NCBI RefSeq assembly: GCF_029263665.1
Contig: NZ_JAJUFQ010000005.1
Location: 62,001 to 126,000 of the forward strand
DNA: 64,000 bases
Reading direction: 5' to 3'
Source of the DNA: Halomonas sp.
GTDB taxonomy: Bacteria; Pseudomonadota; Gammaproteobacteria; Pseudomonadales; Halomonadaceae
The notes beneath the pieces are model-generated. The model saw only the letters and a list, made by a program, of their open reading frames with translations. It ran no database searches and was not told where the DNA came from. Shown in pieces: positions 1-8,095 of the stretch; positions within the stretch are counted from its first letter, which is position 1; each line of letters begins with the position of its first letter. A program made the position numbers and the translations under genes.

Positions 1-84
1 GATGACATCTCCCTTGTTTACCTTGATTCCGCTCGGAATTCCATTTTCTTCCGCGGCACTGACATTTCCTGACCATAGTTTCAT
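1..84 (-). CDS. N-terminus of a possible LecA/PA-IL-like lectin (partial)
   Basis: An open frame starts at an ATG on the minus strand (complement of 82-84) and runs off the window after 28 codons. The visible peptide has the pattern W-x-G-x-V-x-A-x-x-E-x-G followed by GDVI. From memory this matches the mature start of the Pseudomonas aeruginosa galactophilic lectin PA-IL (W-K-G-E-V-L-A-N-N-E-A-G, then GDVI). PA-IL-type lectins are soluble calcium-dependent galactose binders without a cleaved signal peptide, and none is seen here. Only the first beta strands are present and the sugar/calcium loop lies outside the window, so the assignment rests on short similarity. The upstream DNA is AT-rich, which suggests an acquired gene. 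Confidence 0.45.
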   Translation of the reverse strand, partial: MKLWSGNVSAAEENGIPSGIKVNKGDVI

Positions 85-790
85 GACGCTTCTCCAAATC
101 CATCTGTGAATAAAGAAAATCTTCACATCTCAGATATTTTCCTAGATGAGATTTTCAATATGAAACTACAATAATTCATTGAGATAAATGCCATATAAAC
201 ATAAGCATTTATGCATCCATATTGCAGTATGAAATCTAGCAGTAATGGTGAAACTTTATGTTATTTATTTACGTTTTTTGTGCGTTGGTGTTGTTTTGCC
301 AAGTCGTCGTGTGACTACTATCGCAGAAAAACATGGTAATATTTTTTTATTTGAATGAATTGTATAATACTTATATTTAGCCTAACTATTCCCTTTAGGC
401 TCTCGAGGTATCACATATCTTCTTTCGGTTAGTCACAGGGCTCATGGAGCGGGCCAATCGTGTAGCAATCATGTGTGTGGCTAGTTCTCGTCATACAGTC
501 CAAGACTCTTGCGGCGCCTAGGGGGCTCATCAACTTTGTCAAAGATTGCCTGGCAAATGGTCACGACACGGCTTCTATGGATTCCTGGGGCGGCAAGTCC
601 AGTTAACTTCTCCTGGCCATCTTTACATCATCGGCAATCCAAGCTTCGGGCATTCGTTCTCAGTTTTCTTGGCTCTCGTGTATGCAGTATCTCTGGTGTG
701 CAGAAGATCAAGCTGAAGATGTTGGAGGGAAGGGCGGAGGGTCGGGTGCGAAATCAATAGCAGAGTTTTGGAAATATTTGGGGAGCAACG
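85..790. other. Gene-free region, AT-rich in its first part
   Basis: No convincing gene is seen between the lectin-like start and the tRNA terminator. Roughly 85-420 is clearly AT-rich compared with the rest of the window and probably holds the promoter and leader of the minus-strand lectin-like gene. From about 420 to 790 composition returns towards the window average. Short frames here (for example 509-760 plus and 623-889 minus) have no recognisable family, no good ribosome binding site and odd amino-acid composition. A short stretch near 515-605 reads loosely like the end of a DDE transposase domain but is broken by stops and too weak to annotate. Confidence 0.5.
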
Positions 791-830
791 AAAAAACCGC
801 CACTCGGAATGATCCGTAAGTGACGGTTTA
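791..830 (-). terminator. Rho-independent terminator of tRNA-Pro
   Basis: On the minus strand a 10-bp stem (AAACCGTCAC with GTGGCGGTTT, one G-T wobble) is followed by a run of T. It lies just downstream of the tRNA gene and fits as its terminator. Confidence 0.8.
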
Positions 831-844
831 GTCTGCAATTCTAG

Positions 845-921
845 TGGTCGGAGCGACAGGATTCGAACCTGCGACCTTTGCAACCCCATTGCAACGCGCT
901 ACCAAGCTGCGCCACGCTCCG
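845..921 (-). tRNA. tRNA-Pro (anticodon GGG)
   Basis: The minus strand folds as a complete tRNA. The acceptor stem is CGGAGCG/CGCTCCG, the D stem GCGC/GCGC, the anticodon stem TTGCA/TGCAA with loop ATGGGGT, and the T stem GCAGG/CCTGT with loop TTCGAAT. A CCA end is encoded at 845-847. The anticodon at loop positions 34-36 is GGG, which decodes CCC and CCU proline codons. A terminator follows at once, so this is a single-gene transcription unit. Confidence 0.95.
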
Positions 922-1129
922 ACTTGCTTTCAGGGTCTTGGCCCCTGAGAACGAGGCGTATACTAGCGCGTTCATTTACAAATGGAAAGCCCCTTTTGCT
1001 CTTTTATTTCAATTGGTTGGAAATTAACCAGCTGATTGGGCGCTTGCATGTCTCACGATGGGACGGGGATAGAAGGGGCTGACGGGTTATGATAGGCGGT
1101 TGATATTCGAGCATCTGGAGGGTGGATAA

Positions 1130-1507
1130 GTGCCGCTGATTCTAGGCATGAGTATGTTGCTGGCCTGCCAGTTTCTGGGAGAGTTGCTGGCGCGGGGGCT
1201 GAGCCTGCCGATTCCGGGGCCCGTCATTGGCATGGTGATTCTGCTGGTGGGGTTGATGATCCGCGGCAAGGTTCCATCGAGCCTACGTATTGCAGGGGAA
1301 GGGTTGTTGCGATATCTGACGTTGCTGTTTGTTCCTGCAGGGGTGGGGTTGATGGTGCACGGGCGCTTGATTGCCGATGACTGGATTCCCATCGTGGCGA
1401 CCCTGGTGTTGTCGACAGCGCTGACCTTGGCTGTCACAGCTTGGGTGATGACTCGCCTGGCGTCTCGGGCGACAGGTAAAGATGCCTCTCGCGAAGGGGG
1501 ACAGTGA
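1130..1507 (+). CDS. CidA/LrgA family holin-like membrane protein
   Basis: This 125-residue, very hydrophobic protein has about four membrane segments and the glycine/proline-rich first half typical of CidA/LrgA (a PIPGPVIGM stretch near residue 30). Family members sit in the cytoplasmic membrane, act with LrgB/CidB partners, and are linked to control of murein hydrolases, programmed lysis or export of small metabolites; the exact role in proteobacteria is unsettled. The GTG start is forced by an in-frame TAA immediately upstream and has a GGAGG about 8 bases before it. The stop codon overlaps the start of the LrgB-like gene, so the two are translationally coupled. Confidence 0.88.
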   Translation: MPLILGMSMLLACQFLGELLARGLSLPIPGPVIGMVILLVGLMIRGKVPSSLRIAGEGLLRYLTLLFVPAGVGLMVHGRLIADDWIPIVATLVLSTALTLAVTAWVMTRLASRATGKDASREGGQ

Positions 1508-2235
1508 TGCACGTCGCCGGTCTTGATGAGTTATGGGTCTATCTTTCGGGAAATCCGTTGCTGTCCTTGCTGGTCACGCTGTTGGCCTTTGCCCTGGCTG
1601 CACGTATCAACAAGTGGCTGGGCGGGACACCGCTGTTGCACACGGTGACCCTGAGTATTGCGTTGATCATCACCTTTCTGCTGGTGTCCGGCATTGACTA
1701 TGGCACTTACTTCGAAGGTGCGCAGTTCATTCATTTCCTGCTGGGGCCTGCCACGGTGGCCTTGGCCATTCCGCTCTACGATCACCGTGAACGAGTGCGT
1801 CAACTGCTGTGGCCCTTGTTGGTGGCTTGCCTGGCGGGCATTACCACCGCGGTGGCTTCGACGCTGGGGTTGGCGTTGCTGCTAGGGGCTGAGCACGAGA
1901 CGGTCATGTCTCTTGCGCCACGTTCCGTGACATCACCGATCGCCATGGGAATCGCGGAACAGATCGGTGGCATTCCGTCTCTCGCCGCGGGCCTTGTTCT
2001 GATCACCGGTTCGATCGGATGTGCCTTGGGGCCGATCATCTTTCGTCTGCTGGGCGTGCGTGATCCGGTAGTACAGGGGTTTACCATGGGCCTTGCGGCT
2101 CATGGCTTCGGGACCGCGCATTCCTTTGCCAAACTGGGCGCCATGGCGGGTGCATTCTCGGGCCTGGCCATGGGACTTACCGGTTTGATAACTGCTTTCA
2201 TTCTACCCTTGATCATCACCCTGTTCGGCTTATGA
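1507..2235 (+). CDS. LrgB/CidB family membrane protein
   Basis: This 242-residue polytopic membrane protein has the LrgB hallmark region APRSVTSPIAMGIAEQIGG near residue 136 and the later AAHGFGTAHSFA motif. It is the partner of the CidA/LrgA protein encoded just upstream; the upstream TGA and this ATG share a base. LrgAB/CidAB pairs have been tied to murein hydrolase control and, in some organisms, to pyruvate or glycolate export (family knowledge). A GTG one codon upstream is possible, but the ATG in the TGATG junction is preferred. Length is slightly over the family norm of about 230. Confidence 0.9.
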   Translation: MHVAGLDELWVYLSGNPLLSLLVTLLAFALAARINKWLGGTPLLHTVTLSIALIITFLLVSGIDYGTYFEGAQFIHFLLGPATVALAIPLYDHRERVRQLLWPLLVACLAGITTAVASTLGLALLLGAEHETVMSLAPRSVTSPIAMGIAEQIGGIPSLAAGLVLITGSIGCALGPIIFRLLGVRDPVVQGFTMGLAAHGFGTAHSFAKLGAMAGAFSGLAMGLTGLITAFILPLIITLFGL

Positions 2236-2331
2236 ATATTCGCTGGATCTCTCTGACCTTCGTCTAATGTTTCGAGCGCATTGTGCCGAGCTGGACTATG
2301 GTCAGGCATAAGGGATCTAGCGGAGGTGGTC

Positions 2332-2505
2332 ATGTGGAACACTGTCAAGTCGGTACTCGCAGCTTTCTTTGGCGTTCAACGCGAGTCCCGGCGTCGGCAG
2401 GATTTCACCTCTGGTAAGCCCATCAGTTTCATACTGGTGGGCATCCTTATGGGCATTCTCTTTGTGGTTGTTTTGATCTTCATCGCTATGCAGGCGGCGA
2501 AGTAG
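2332..2505 (+). CDS. DUF2970 family small membrane protein
   Basis: This 57-residue protein has an amphipathic N-terminal half (VKSVLAAFFGVQ, then a basic/acidic stretch ending DFTSGKP) and a single C-terminal membrane helix. The pattern is that of DUF2970, a short inner-membrane family usually found immediately upstream of cytochrome c oxidase genes in gammaproteobacteria. Its function is unknown. The ATG at 2332 is chosen because GGAGG lies at 2322-2326. It ends 27 bases before coxB and is probably cotranscribed with it, so a role near the oxidase is an inference from position. Confidence 0.85.
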   Translation: MWNTVKSVLAAFFGVQRESRRRQDFTSGKPISFILVGILMGILFVVVLIFIAMQAAK

Positions 2506-2532
2506 GGCCCCTGCACGCTCCAGGAGGCATCG

Positions 2533-3663
2533 ATGCGCAAGTGGCACGTATGGATGACTGCGGGAACGCTGTTATTGAGTGGAGAGCTGAGCCTAAACGG
2601 CAAGCTCCAGGCGGCGGGCTGGAACATGCCGGTGGGCGTGACGGATATCAGCCGGGAAGTGCACTCCTTGCACATGACGATCTTCTGGATCTGTGTCGTG
2701 ATCGGCGTGGTAGTGTTCGGCGCCATGTTCTATTCATTGTTCCGCTATCGTCGCTCCAAGGGTGCTCAGGCGGCCAAGTTTCATGAACACACTACGGTCG
2801 AGGTCATCTGGACCGCGATCCCTCTACTGATTCTGATCGGCATGGCGGTGCCGGCCACTGCCACCCTCAAGAAGATGTACGACGCCTCCGAGGCCGATCT
2901 GGATGTGATGATTACCGGCCAGCAATGGCGTTGGCAGTATTCCTACCTGGGAGAGGACGTGAATTTCATTTCCAGCCTTGCCACTCCTCGGGAACAGATT
3001 TCCGGAGATCAGGAAAGAGGGGAGAATTACCTGCTGGAGGTCGACCAACCCCTGGTATTACCAGTAGGCAAGAAAGTCCGCCTGCTCATGACATCCGACG
3101 ATGTCATCCATTCCTGGTGGGTTCCCGAGTTGGCAGTGAAGCAGGATGCCATTCCCGGGTTCGTCAACGAGAATTGGGTCAGGATCAATGAGCCGGGTAT
3201 CTATCGTGGCCAGTGCGCTGAATTATGTGGCAAGGACCATGGCTTCATGCCGGTGGTGGTGCAGGCGATGGAAGAGGAAGAGTTTGATGCCTGGCTGGCC
3301 GAACGCAAGTCCGCTGCCAGCGAGGAAGCAGCAGGGGCCGATCGTGAATGGAAGCTGGATGAGCTGATGGAACGTGGTGAACAGGTCTATGGCTCGATCT
3401 GTGCTGCCTGTCACCAACCCAACGGTGCAGGCTTGCCGCCGACATTCCCTGCGTTGGCGGGCAATCAGGCATTGCTCGATGATCGTGAGCATCATCTCGA
3501 TACTGTCCTGAATGGTGTGGCGGGCACACCAATGCCCGGCTTCCGGACCACGTTGAGCCCTGTCGAGCTTGCCGCAGTGATTACCTATGAACGCAATGCC
3601 TGGGGTAATGACACCGGGGATGTTGTACAGCCTTCGGAAATTGCTGAACAACTGGCTGAGTAG
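2533..3663 (+). CDS. coxB: Cytochrome c oxidase subunit II with fused cytochrome c domain
   Basis: This is subunit II of an aa3-type cytochrome c oxidase, 376 residues long. After an N-terminal signal-like segment come two membrane helices (about 46-70 and 91-112) and a periplasmic cupredoxin domain. The CuA ligands are all present: H193, C228, E230, C232, H236 and M239. A C-terminal cytochrome c domain follows with the heme motif CAACH at 290-294 and a likely Met ligand in GTPMPGF, so this is the caa3-like version in which electrons enter through a fused heme c. It heads the operon with ctaD 133 bases downstream. Confidence 0.96.
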   Translation: MRKWHVWMTAGTLLLSGELSLNGKLQAAGWNMPVGVTDISREVHSLHMTIFWICVVIGVVVFGAMFYSLFRYRRSKGAQAAKFHEHTTVEVIWTAIPLLILIGMAVPATATLKKMYDASEADLDVMITGQQWRWQYSYLGEDVNFISSLATPREQISGDQERGENYLLEVDQPLVLPVGKKVRLLMTSDDVIHSWWVPELAVKQDAIPGFVNENWVRINEPGIYRGQCAELCGKDHGFMPVVVQAMEEEEFDAWLAERKSAASEEAAGADREWKLDELMERGEQVYGSICAACHQPNGAGLPPTFPALAGNQALLDDREHHLDTVLNGVAGTPMPGFRTTLSPVELAAVITYERNAWGNDTGDVVQPSEIAEQLAE

Positions 3664-3796
3664 TGCCAGGGGCCGGAGCAGAAAGCCGGGGCAGAAAACA
3701 GTACATGGGGATTTGAGCCTGGAAACGTCAGAGGGCTGGGCTCAGTAAAAAGATCATCTTATCAATGATTGGGTAGCCAACAGGGGGATCTTCGCC

Positions 3797-5431
3797 ATGG
3801 CGTCACTACCTCCCAAGCATCCTGTGCAACAAGGTACTGCCGATGCGGCAGGCGGTGCAGATGCCCACCACCACCCTCCCAAGGGGCTGCTGCGTTGGGT
3901 ACTGACGACCAATCATAAAGAGATCGGTACGCTGTACCTGCTGTTTTCTCTGCTGATGTTTCTCATTGGGGGCGTCTTCGCCCTGGTCATTCGGGCAGAG
4001 TTGTTTCAGCCCGGATTGCAGCTGGTGCAGCCGGAATTCTTCAATCAGATGACCACCATGCATGGCCTGATCATGGTGTTTGGCGCGGTGATGCCGGCAT
4101 TTGTCGGCCTGGCCAACTGGATGGTGCCATTGCAGATTGGAGCGCCGGACATGGCGCTACCTCGGCTCAACAACTTCAGCTTCTGGCTGCTGCCTGTCGC
4201 GTTCACTTTACTGCTCAGCACGCTGTTCATGCCTGGTGGCGCACCCAACTTCGGGTGGACCTTCTACGCGCCGCTGTCAACGACCTATGCGCCGCCTTCC
4301 ACGACCTTCTTCATCCTGTCGTTGCATATCGCTGGCATCAGCTCGATTCTTGGGGCGATCAACATCATCGCGACCATTCTCAACCTGCGCGCACCAGGCA
4401 TGCGCATGATGGATATGACGCTGTTTGTCTGGACCTGGTTGATCACCGCCTTCCTGCTGATCGCGGTGATGCCGGTACTGGCCGGCGTGGTGACCATGAT
4501 GCTGATGGATATCAACTTCGGCACCAGCTTCTTCAATGCGGGAGGCGGTGGTGATCCGGTCATGTTCCAGCACCTGTTCTGGTTCTTTGGTCATCCCGAG
4601 GTATACATCATGATCCTGCCGGCTTTCGGTATCGTGTCAGTGATCATTCCCACCTTTGCCCGCAAGCCCCTGTTCGGATACGCCTCCATGGTGTATGCCA
4701 CTGCCTCGATTGCCATCCTGTCTTTCATGGTCTGGGCTCATCACATGTTCGTGGTAGGGCTTCCACTGGTGGCGGAGCTGTTCTTCATGTACAGCACGAT
4801 GCTCATCGCCGTGCCTACCGGGGTGAAAGTGTTCAACTGGGTGGCCACGCTGTTTCGCGGCTCAATCAGTTATGAACCGGCGATGCTGTTTGCCATTGCC
4901 TTTGTCATCCTGTTCACCATCGGTGGCTTTTCCGGCTTGATGCTGGCGATATCTCCAGCGGACTTCCAATATCATGATACTTACTTTGTCGTGGCCCACT
5001 TCCATTATGTGTTGGTGCCTGGGGCAATTTTCTCGATCATGGCGGCGGTGTACTACTGGCTTCCCAAGTGGACTGGGCATTATCCCCATCTGCGTCTGTC
5101 CCAATGGCACTTCTGGCTGTCGGTCATCGGGGTGAACCTGACGTTCTTCCCCATGCATTTCTCTGGACTGGCCGGCATGCCGCGCAGGATTCCCGACTAT
5201 TCCCTGCAGTTTGCAGACTTCAACATGGTGTCCAGCATCGGCGCTTTCATGTTCGGCCTGTCACAACTGTTGTTTGTGGTGATCGTGTTCATGTGCGCGC
5301 GCGGAGGGGAGAAGGCTCCCGCCAAGACCTGGGATGGTGCCGTGGACCTGGAGTGGACGGTACCGAGCCCGGCGCCGTTGCATACCTTTGAAACGCCACC
5401 TCAGTATCGTCCTGCTGAGGCCGACCATTGA
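3797..5431 (+). CDS. ctaD: Cytochrome c oxidase subunit I (aa3 type)
   Basis: This is the catalytic heme-copper subunit, 544 residues with about twelve membrane helices. It carries the low-spin heme ligand region [12 protein letters not shown], the CuB/tyrosine crosslink motif GHPEVY, the CuB histidine pair WAHHMF and the heme a/a3 ligands in VVAHFHYVL. The glutamate in GHPEV marks an A1-type proton-pumping oxidase. The start follows GGGGGATC upstream of the ATG. It is followed by ctaG, coxC and heme A biosynthesis genes, giving a complete assembly operon. The N-terminal 30 residues are His-rich and hydrophilic, as often seen in this group. Confidence 0.97.
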   Translation: MASLPPKHPVQQGTADAAGGADAHHHPPKGLLRWVLTTNHKEIGTLYLLFSLLMFLIGGVFALVIRAELFQPGLQLVQPEFFNQMTTMHGLIMVFGAVMPAFVGLANWMVPLQIGAPDMALPRLNNFSFWLLPVAFTLLLSTLFMPGGAPNFGWTFYAPLSTTYAPPSTTFFILSLHIAGISSILGAINIIATILNLRAPGMRMMDMTLFVWTWLITAFLLIAVMPVLAGVVTMMLMDINFGTSFFNAGGGGDPVMFQHLFWFFGHPEVYIMILPAFGIVSVIIPTFARKPLFGYASMVYATASIAILSFMVWAHHMFVVGLPLVAELFFMYSTMLIAVPTGVKVFNWVATLFRGSISYEPAMLFAIAFVILFTIGGFSGLMLAISPADFQYHDTYFVVAHFHYVLVPGAIFSIMAAVYYWLPKWTGHYPHLRLSQWHFWLSVIGVNLTFFPMHFSGLAGMPRRIPDYSLQFADFNMVSSIGAFMFGLSQLLFVVIVFMCARGGEKAPAKTWDGAVDLEWTVPSPAPLHTFETPPQYRPAEADH

Positions 5432-5496
5432 GAGAGTCGAGGAGACAGGCACTAACGTATTAAGAGGAAGATACCCAGAGGAATGAGGAAAGCGCG

Positions 5497-6054
5497 ATGG
5501 CAACTCCGAACCCGGACACTCAGCGAAACGTCAATCGCACGGTCATCAAGACCCTGGTCGTGCTGGCGGGCATGTTCGCTTTCGCCTTTGCCCTGGTTCC
5601 CCTGTACGACGTTTTCTGTCAGGTCACCGGCTTGAATGGCAAGACTTCGGCCAAGGCGCAGTCCTTGGTGAGCGGAGACGTTGACAGTTCGCGCACCGTG
5701 ACCATGCAGTTCATTACTCGTTCCAGCGCTGGCCTGCCTTGGCGGCTGGAAACACAGACGCGTCAGGTGAGGGTGCATCCGGGACAAAGTACAGAAGTGC
5801 ATTTCTCCTTCACCAATCTTGGCAAGGAGGTGGATGTTGCCAGGGCAGTGCCCAGCGTGACACCGTCGGAAGCCGCACTGCATCTGCGCAAGTTAGCCTG
5901 TTTCTGCTTCCAGAATCAGCGCCTGAGACCAGGAGAGAAAATGGAAGCTCCCCTAGTGTTTCAACTGGATAAACAACTGCCCGAGGATATTCGCACGGTG
6001 ACCTTGGTGTACACGCTCTATCCTCAGGAAATGGAGGTATCTTCATCCGGATAG
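5497..6054 (+). CDS. ctaG: Cytochrome c oxidase assembly protein CtaG/Cox11
   Basis: This 185-residue protein has one N-terminal membrane helix (about 20-40) and a periplasmic immunoglobulin-like domain. It carries the conserved copper-binding pair CFCF in KLACFCFQNQ near residue 130. Cox11 proteins deliver copper to the CuB site of subunit I. Its place between ctaD and coxC is the usual proteobacterial arrangement. The start at 5497 has a GAGGAA about 6-7 bases upstream. No unusual features are seen; the family assignment is firm. Confidence 0.95.
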   Translation: MATPNPDTQRNVNRTVIKTLVVLAGMFAFAFALVPLYDVFCQVTGLNGKTSAKAQSLVSGDVDSSRTVTMQFITRSSAGLPWRLETQTRQVRVHPGQSTEVHFSFTNLGKEVDVARAVPSVTPSEAALHLRKLACFCFQNQRLRPGEKMEAPLVFQLDKQLPEDIRTVTLVYTLYPQEMEVSSSG

Positions 6055-6178
6055 CGATATCTCGCCTGCGATAGCAACGGCGATATGAAACTGAGCGTCA
6101 AGGAACCAGGAATGAAAGGGTCGGAAATCAAAGAACAGGGAAATACAGCAGTCTGATCAGCATGTCGGGAGGTAAACC

Positions 6179-7042
6179 ATGAGTGGTAGCAGCTACTACG
6201 TGCCGACGAGCAGTAAGTGGCCGATCTTTGGCTCTCTGGCATTGGGCATCATGATGGCCGGTACCGGTACCTGGCTGGTGCATGGCCCGGTGGGGACTCC
6301 GGTGATGCTGATTGGCCTGGTGGCCATTCTGGCTGTCATGGGGTTCTGGTTTCGGGACGTCATCCGCGAATCCATGGCGGGACGCAATGATGCACAGATG
6401 GATCGCTCCTATCGCTGGGGCATGGGCTGGTTCATCTTTTCCGAGGTAATGTTCTTCGCCGCCTTCTTTGGCGCACTGTTCTATGTGCGAAACCTGGCGC
6501 TGCCGTGGCTGGATGGGGATGGAGCCAAGGGGGTCGCAGCATTGCTGTGGCCCGACTTCACCGCCAGTTGGCCGCTGTTGAACCCGCCGGATACTTCCAT
6601 CAAGGGACCGGAACATGTCCTGGACCCTTGGCAACTGCCGTTGCTCAATACCGTGTTGCTGGTGAGTTCCAGCATTACCCTGACCATCGCTCATGATGGG
6701 CTCAAGAAGGGGGCGCGCAGCAGAGCCAAGCTCTGGTTGCTGATTACCGTGCTATTGGGCGCTACCTTCGTCTGTGTACAGGGATATGAGTACTACGAGG
6801 CATATCATCATCTTGGCTTGACCCTTCAGGCGGGCATCTATGGCTCCACGTTCTTCATGCTGACAGGCTTCCATGGTCTGCATGTGATCATTGGCACCAT
6901 CATTCTGGCGACCATGCTGGTACGAGTGCTACGCGGGCATTTCAGCGCTGAGCATCATTTTGGTTTCGAGGCCGCTGCCTGGTATTGGCACTTTGTCGAT
7001 GTCGTCTGGATCGGGCTCTTCCTCTTCGTCTATGTCCTGTAG
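6179..7042 (+). CDS. coxC: Cytochrome c oxidase subunit III
   Basis: This 287-residue protein with seven expected membrane helices is subunit III of the aa3 oxidase. It shows the family signatures EVMFFAAFFGALF near residue 90, FFMLTGFHGLHVIIGT near residue 225, and a C-terminal AAWYWHFVDVVW. Subunit III stabilises subunit I and its proton uptake path. The start follows GGGAGG by six bases. The last codons fall in a short direct-repeat series (CTATGTC every 13-15 bases) that continues past the stop, so the present end may have been shaped by replication slippage. Confidence 0.96.
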   Translation: MSGSSYYVPTSSKWPIFGSLALGIMMAGTGTWLVHGPVGTPVMLIGLVAILAVMGFWFRDVIRESMAGRNDAQMDRSYRWGMGWFIFSEVMFFAAFFGALFYVRNLALPWLDGDGAKGVAALLWPDFTASWPLLNPPDTSIKGPEHVLDPWQLPLLNTVLLVSSSITLTIAHDGLKKGARSRAKLWLLITVLLGATFVCVQGYEYYEAYHHLGLTLQAGIYGSTFFMLTGFHGLHVIIGTIILATMLVRVLRGHFSAEHHFGFEAAAWYWHFVDVVWIGLFLFVYVL

Positions 7043-7077
7043 CTATGTCTTGTGGCTATGTCTTTTATCGCTATGTC
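7030..7077 (+). repeat. Short tandem direct repeats at the coxC 3' end
   Basis: CTATGTC occurs at 7030, 7043, 7056 and 7071, with partly conserved flanks (CTATGTCTTGTGG-like units of 13, 13 and 15 bases). The first copy is inside coxC and the stop codon lies between copies 1 and 2. This looks like slipped-strand duplication of the gene end. Confidence 0.8.
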
Positions 7078-7155
7078 TTACAGCTAGACCTTGTCACTAG
7101 GCTTTGTAACTGCGCCCTATTGCATCGCCCTGCAGGTTCAGAAGACGTCGAGATA

Positions 7156-7347
7156 TCAACCGAGTTCGCCAAGATAGAAGCCATAAAAGAGAAGAATGAG
7201 CAGCACGCTGGCCAGGGTGACGCGAATCTTCAGGGATGTCAGCAGGCGGTGTGATTTGCTGCCGTCCTTGAGCAGGAAACCAACGCCTGCGGCAAGACTG
7301 GCCAGCATGGCAATGAATACGACGGCAATCAGGAGCTTGATCAGCAT
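7156..7347 (-). CDS. DUF2909 family twin-helix membrane protein
   Basis: This 63-residue protein has two hydrophobic helices (about 3-28 and 42-60) separated by a short basic loop with LKDGSKSHR, matching DUF2909. Members are found in oxidase operons of Pseudomonas- and Halomonas-type bacteria, always small and of unknown function. It is the only gene of the cluster on the minus strand. Its ATG (7347-7345) overlaps the divergent SURF1 ATG (7346-7348) by two bases, so both 5' untranslated regions must lie inside the neighbouring gene. A longer minus-strand frame extends upstream but lacks family support. Confidence 0.82.
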   Translation of the reverse strand: MLIKLLIAVVFIAMLASLAAGVGFLLKDGSKSHRLLTSLKIRVTLASVLLILLFYGFYLGELG

Positions 7348-8095
7348 GATGGGGTTCCGTTCCGGTTCGAAAAGTTCTCCAGACACAGGCAGGCGTCTGG
7401 TGTTGTGGTGCGTGCTGTGTGTCTCGCTCGCTGTTCTGGGCGTGTACCTAGGAATATGGCAGTGGGGACGGGCGGCCGACAAGCAGGCATATCTGGAAGC
7501 ATTGGCCGAGGCTCCCCGGATAGAGGCGCCCAAAGCGGAGCCGGTCGATGGTGCAAAGCTGCAGCTGCGAGGCCGATTCGAGGCCGAGCAGACCTTGTTC
7601 CTGGACAATGTGACCCACGACGGTCATCTCGGTGTTGCTGTTCTGACTCCCTTTATAGACGAGATCGGCCAGCGCTGGCTTGTCGACCGTGGTTTTCTGG
7701 AGACAGGTGTCTCTCGAACGGACCCGGCAGCCTCCACACCGGGTAGTGAAGCCGTCATTGAAGGTCGCTGGCAGGCCGCGGGTGATCAGGCTCCCGTATT
7801 CGGGAATGTCATGGAAGGCAAACGCCTGCAACGTATTGAGCCCGATGCTTGGGCAGAACCTTTTTCCTGGGCGGGTTGGGTACATCAGGAAAAGGGCAAG
7901 GGAAGTCTACCCTACTGGTGGGTCGCAAGCGTGCTGCCCCCCGAGCGTCATCTTGCCTATGCGTTTCAATGGTGGGGATTGACCTTGGTGGCTCTGGTGG
8001 CGTTGGTCGTTGGTGCACGGCGCTTGCTTATGGATAAGCGTGTACGCATCCGGAAAGAAGGGTGCAGGGCAGTATCGCAGACGACGGAGACATGA
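7346..8095 (+). CDS. SURF1 family cytochrome oxidase biogenesis protein
   Basis: This 249-residue protein has the SURF1 layout: an N-terminal helix with GVYLGIWQWGRAADKQ, a periplasmic domain with the GRWQAAGD stretch, a late LPYWWVAS region, and a second membrane helix near the C-terminus (HLAYAFQWWGLTLVALV). SURF1 helps place heme a in subunit I. The start at 7346 is chosen because AGGAG at 7331-7335 is well spaced and the aligned family begins close to here. Upstream in-frame codons are antisense to the DUF2909 gene. The end overlaps the next gene as ATGA. Confidence 0.9.
   Translation: MMGFRSGSKSSPDTGRRLVLWCVLCVSLAVLGVYLGIWQWGRAADKQAYLEALAEAPRIEAPKAEPVDGAKLQLRGRFEAEQTLFLDNVTHDGHLGVAVLTPFIDEIGQRWLVDRGFLETGVSRTDPAASTPGSEAVIEGRWQAAGDQAPVFGNVMEGKRLQRIEPDAWAEPFSWAGWVHQEKGKGSLPYWWVASVLPPERHLAYAFQWWGLTLVALVALVVGARRLLMDKRVRIRKEGCRAVSQTTET

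Noticed and set aside
509..889. Overlapping frames of 83 and 88 codons on opposite strands beside tRNA-Pro
   Set aside because: No family likeness, no convincing ribosome binding site, and the minus-strand one runs through the tRNA gene and its terminator.
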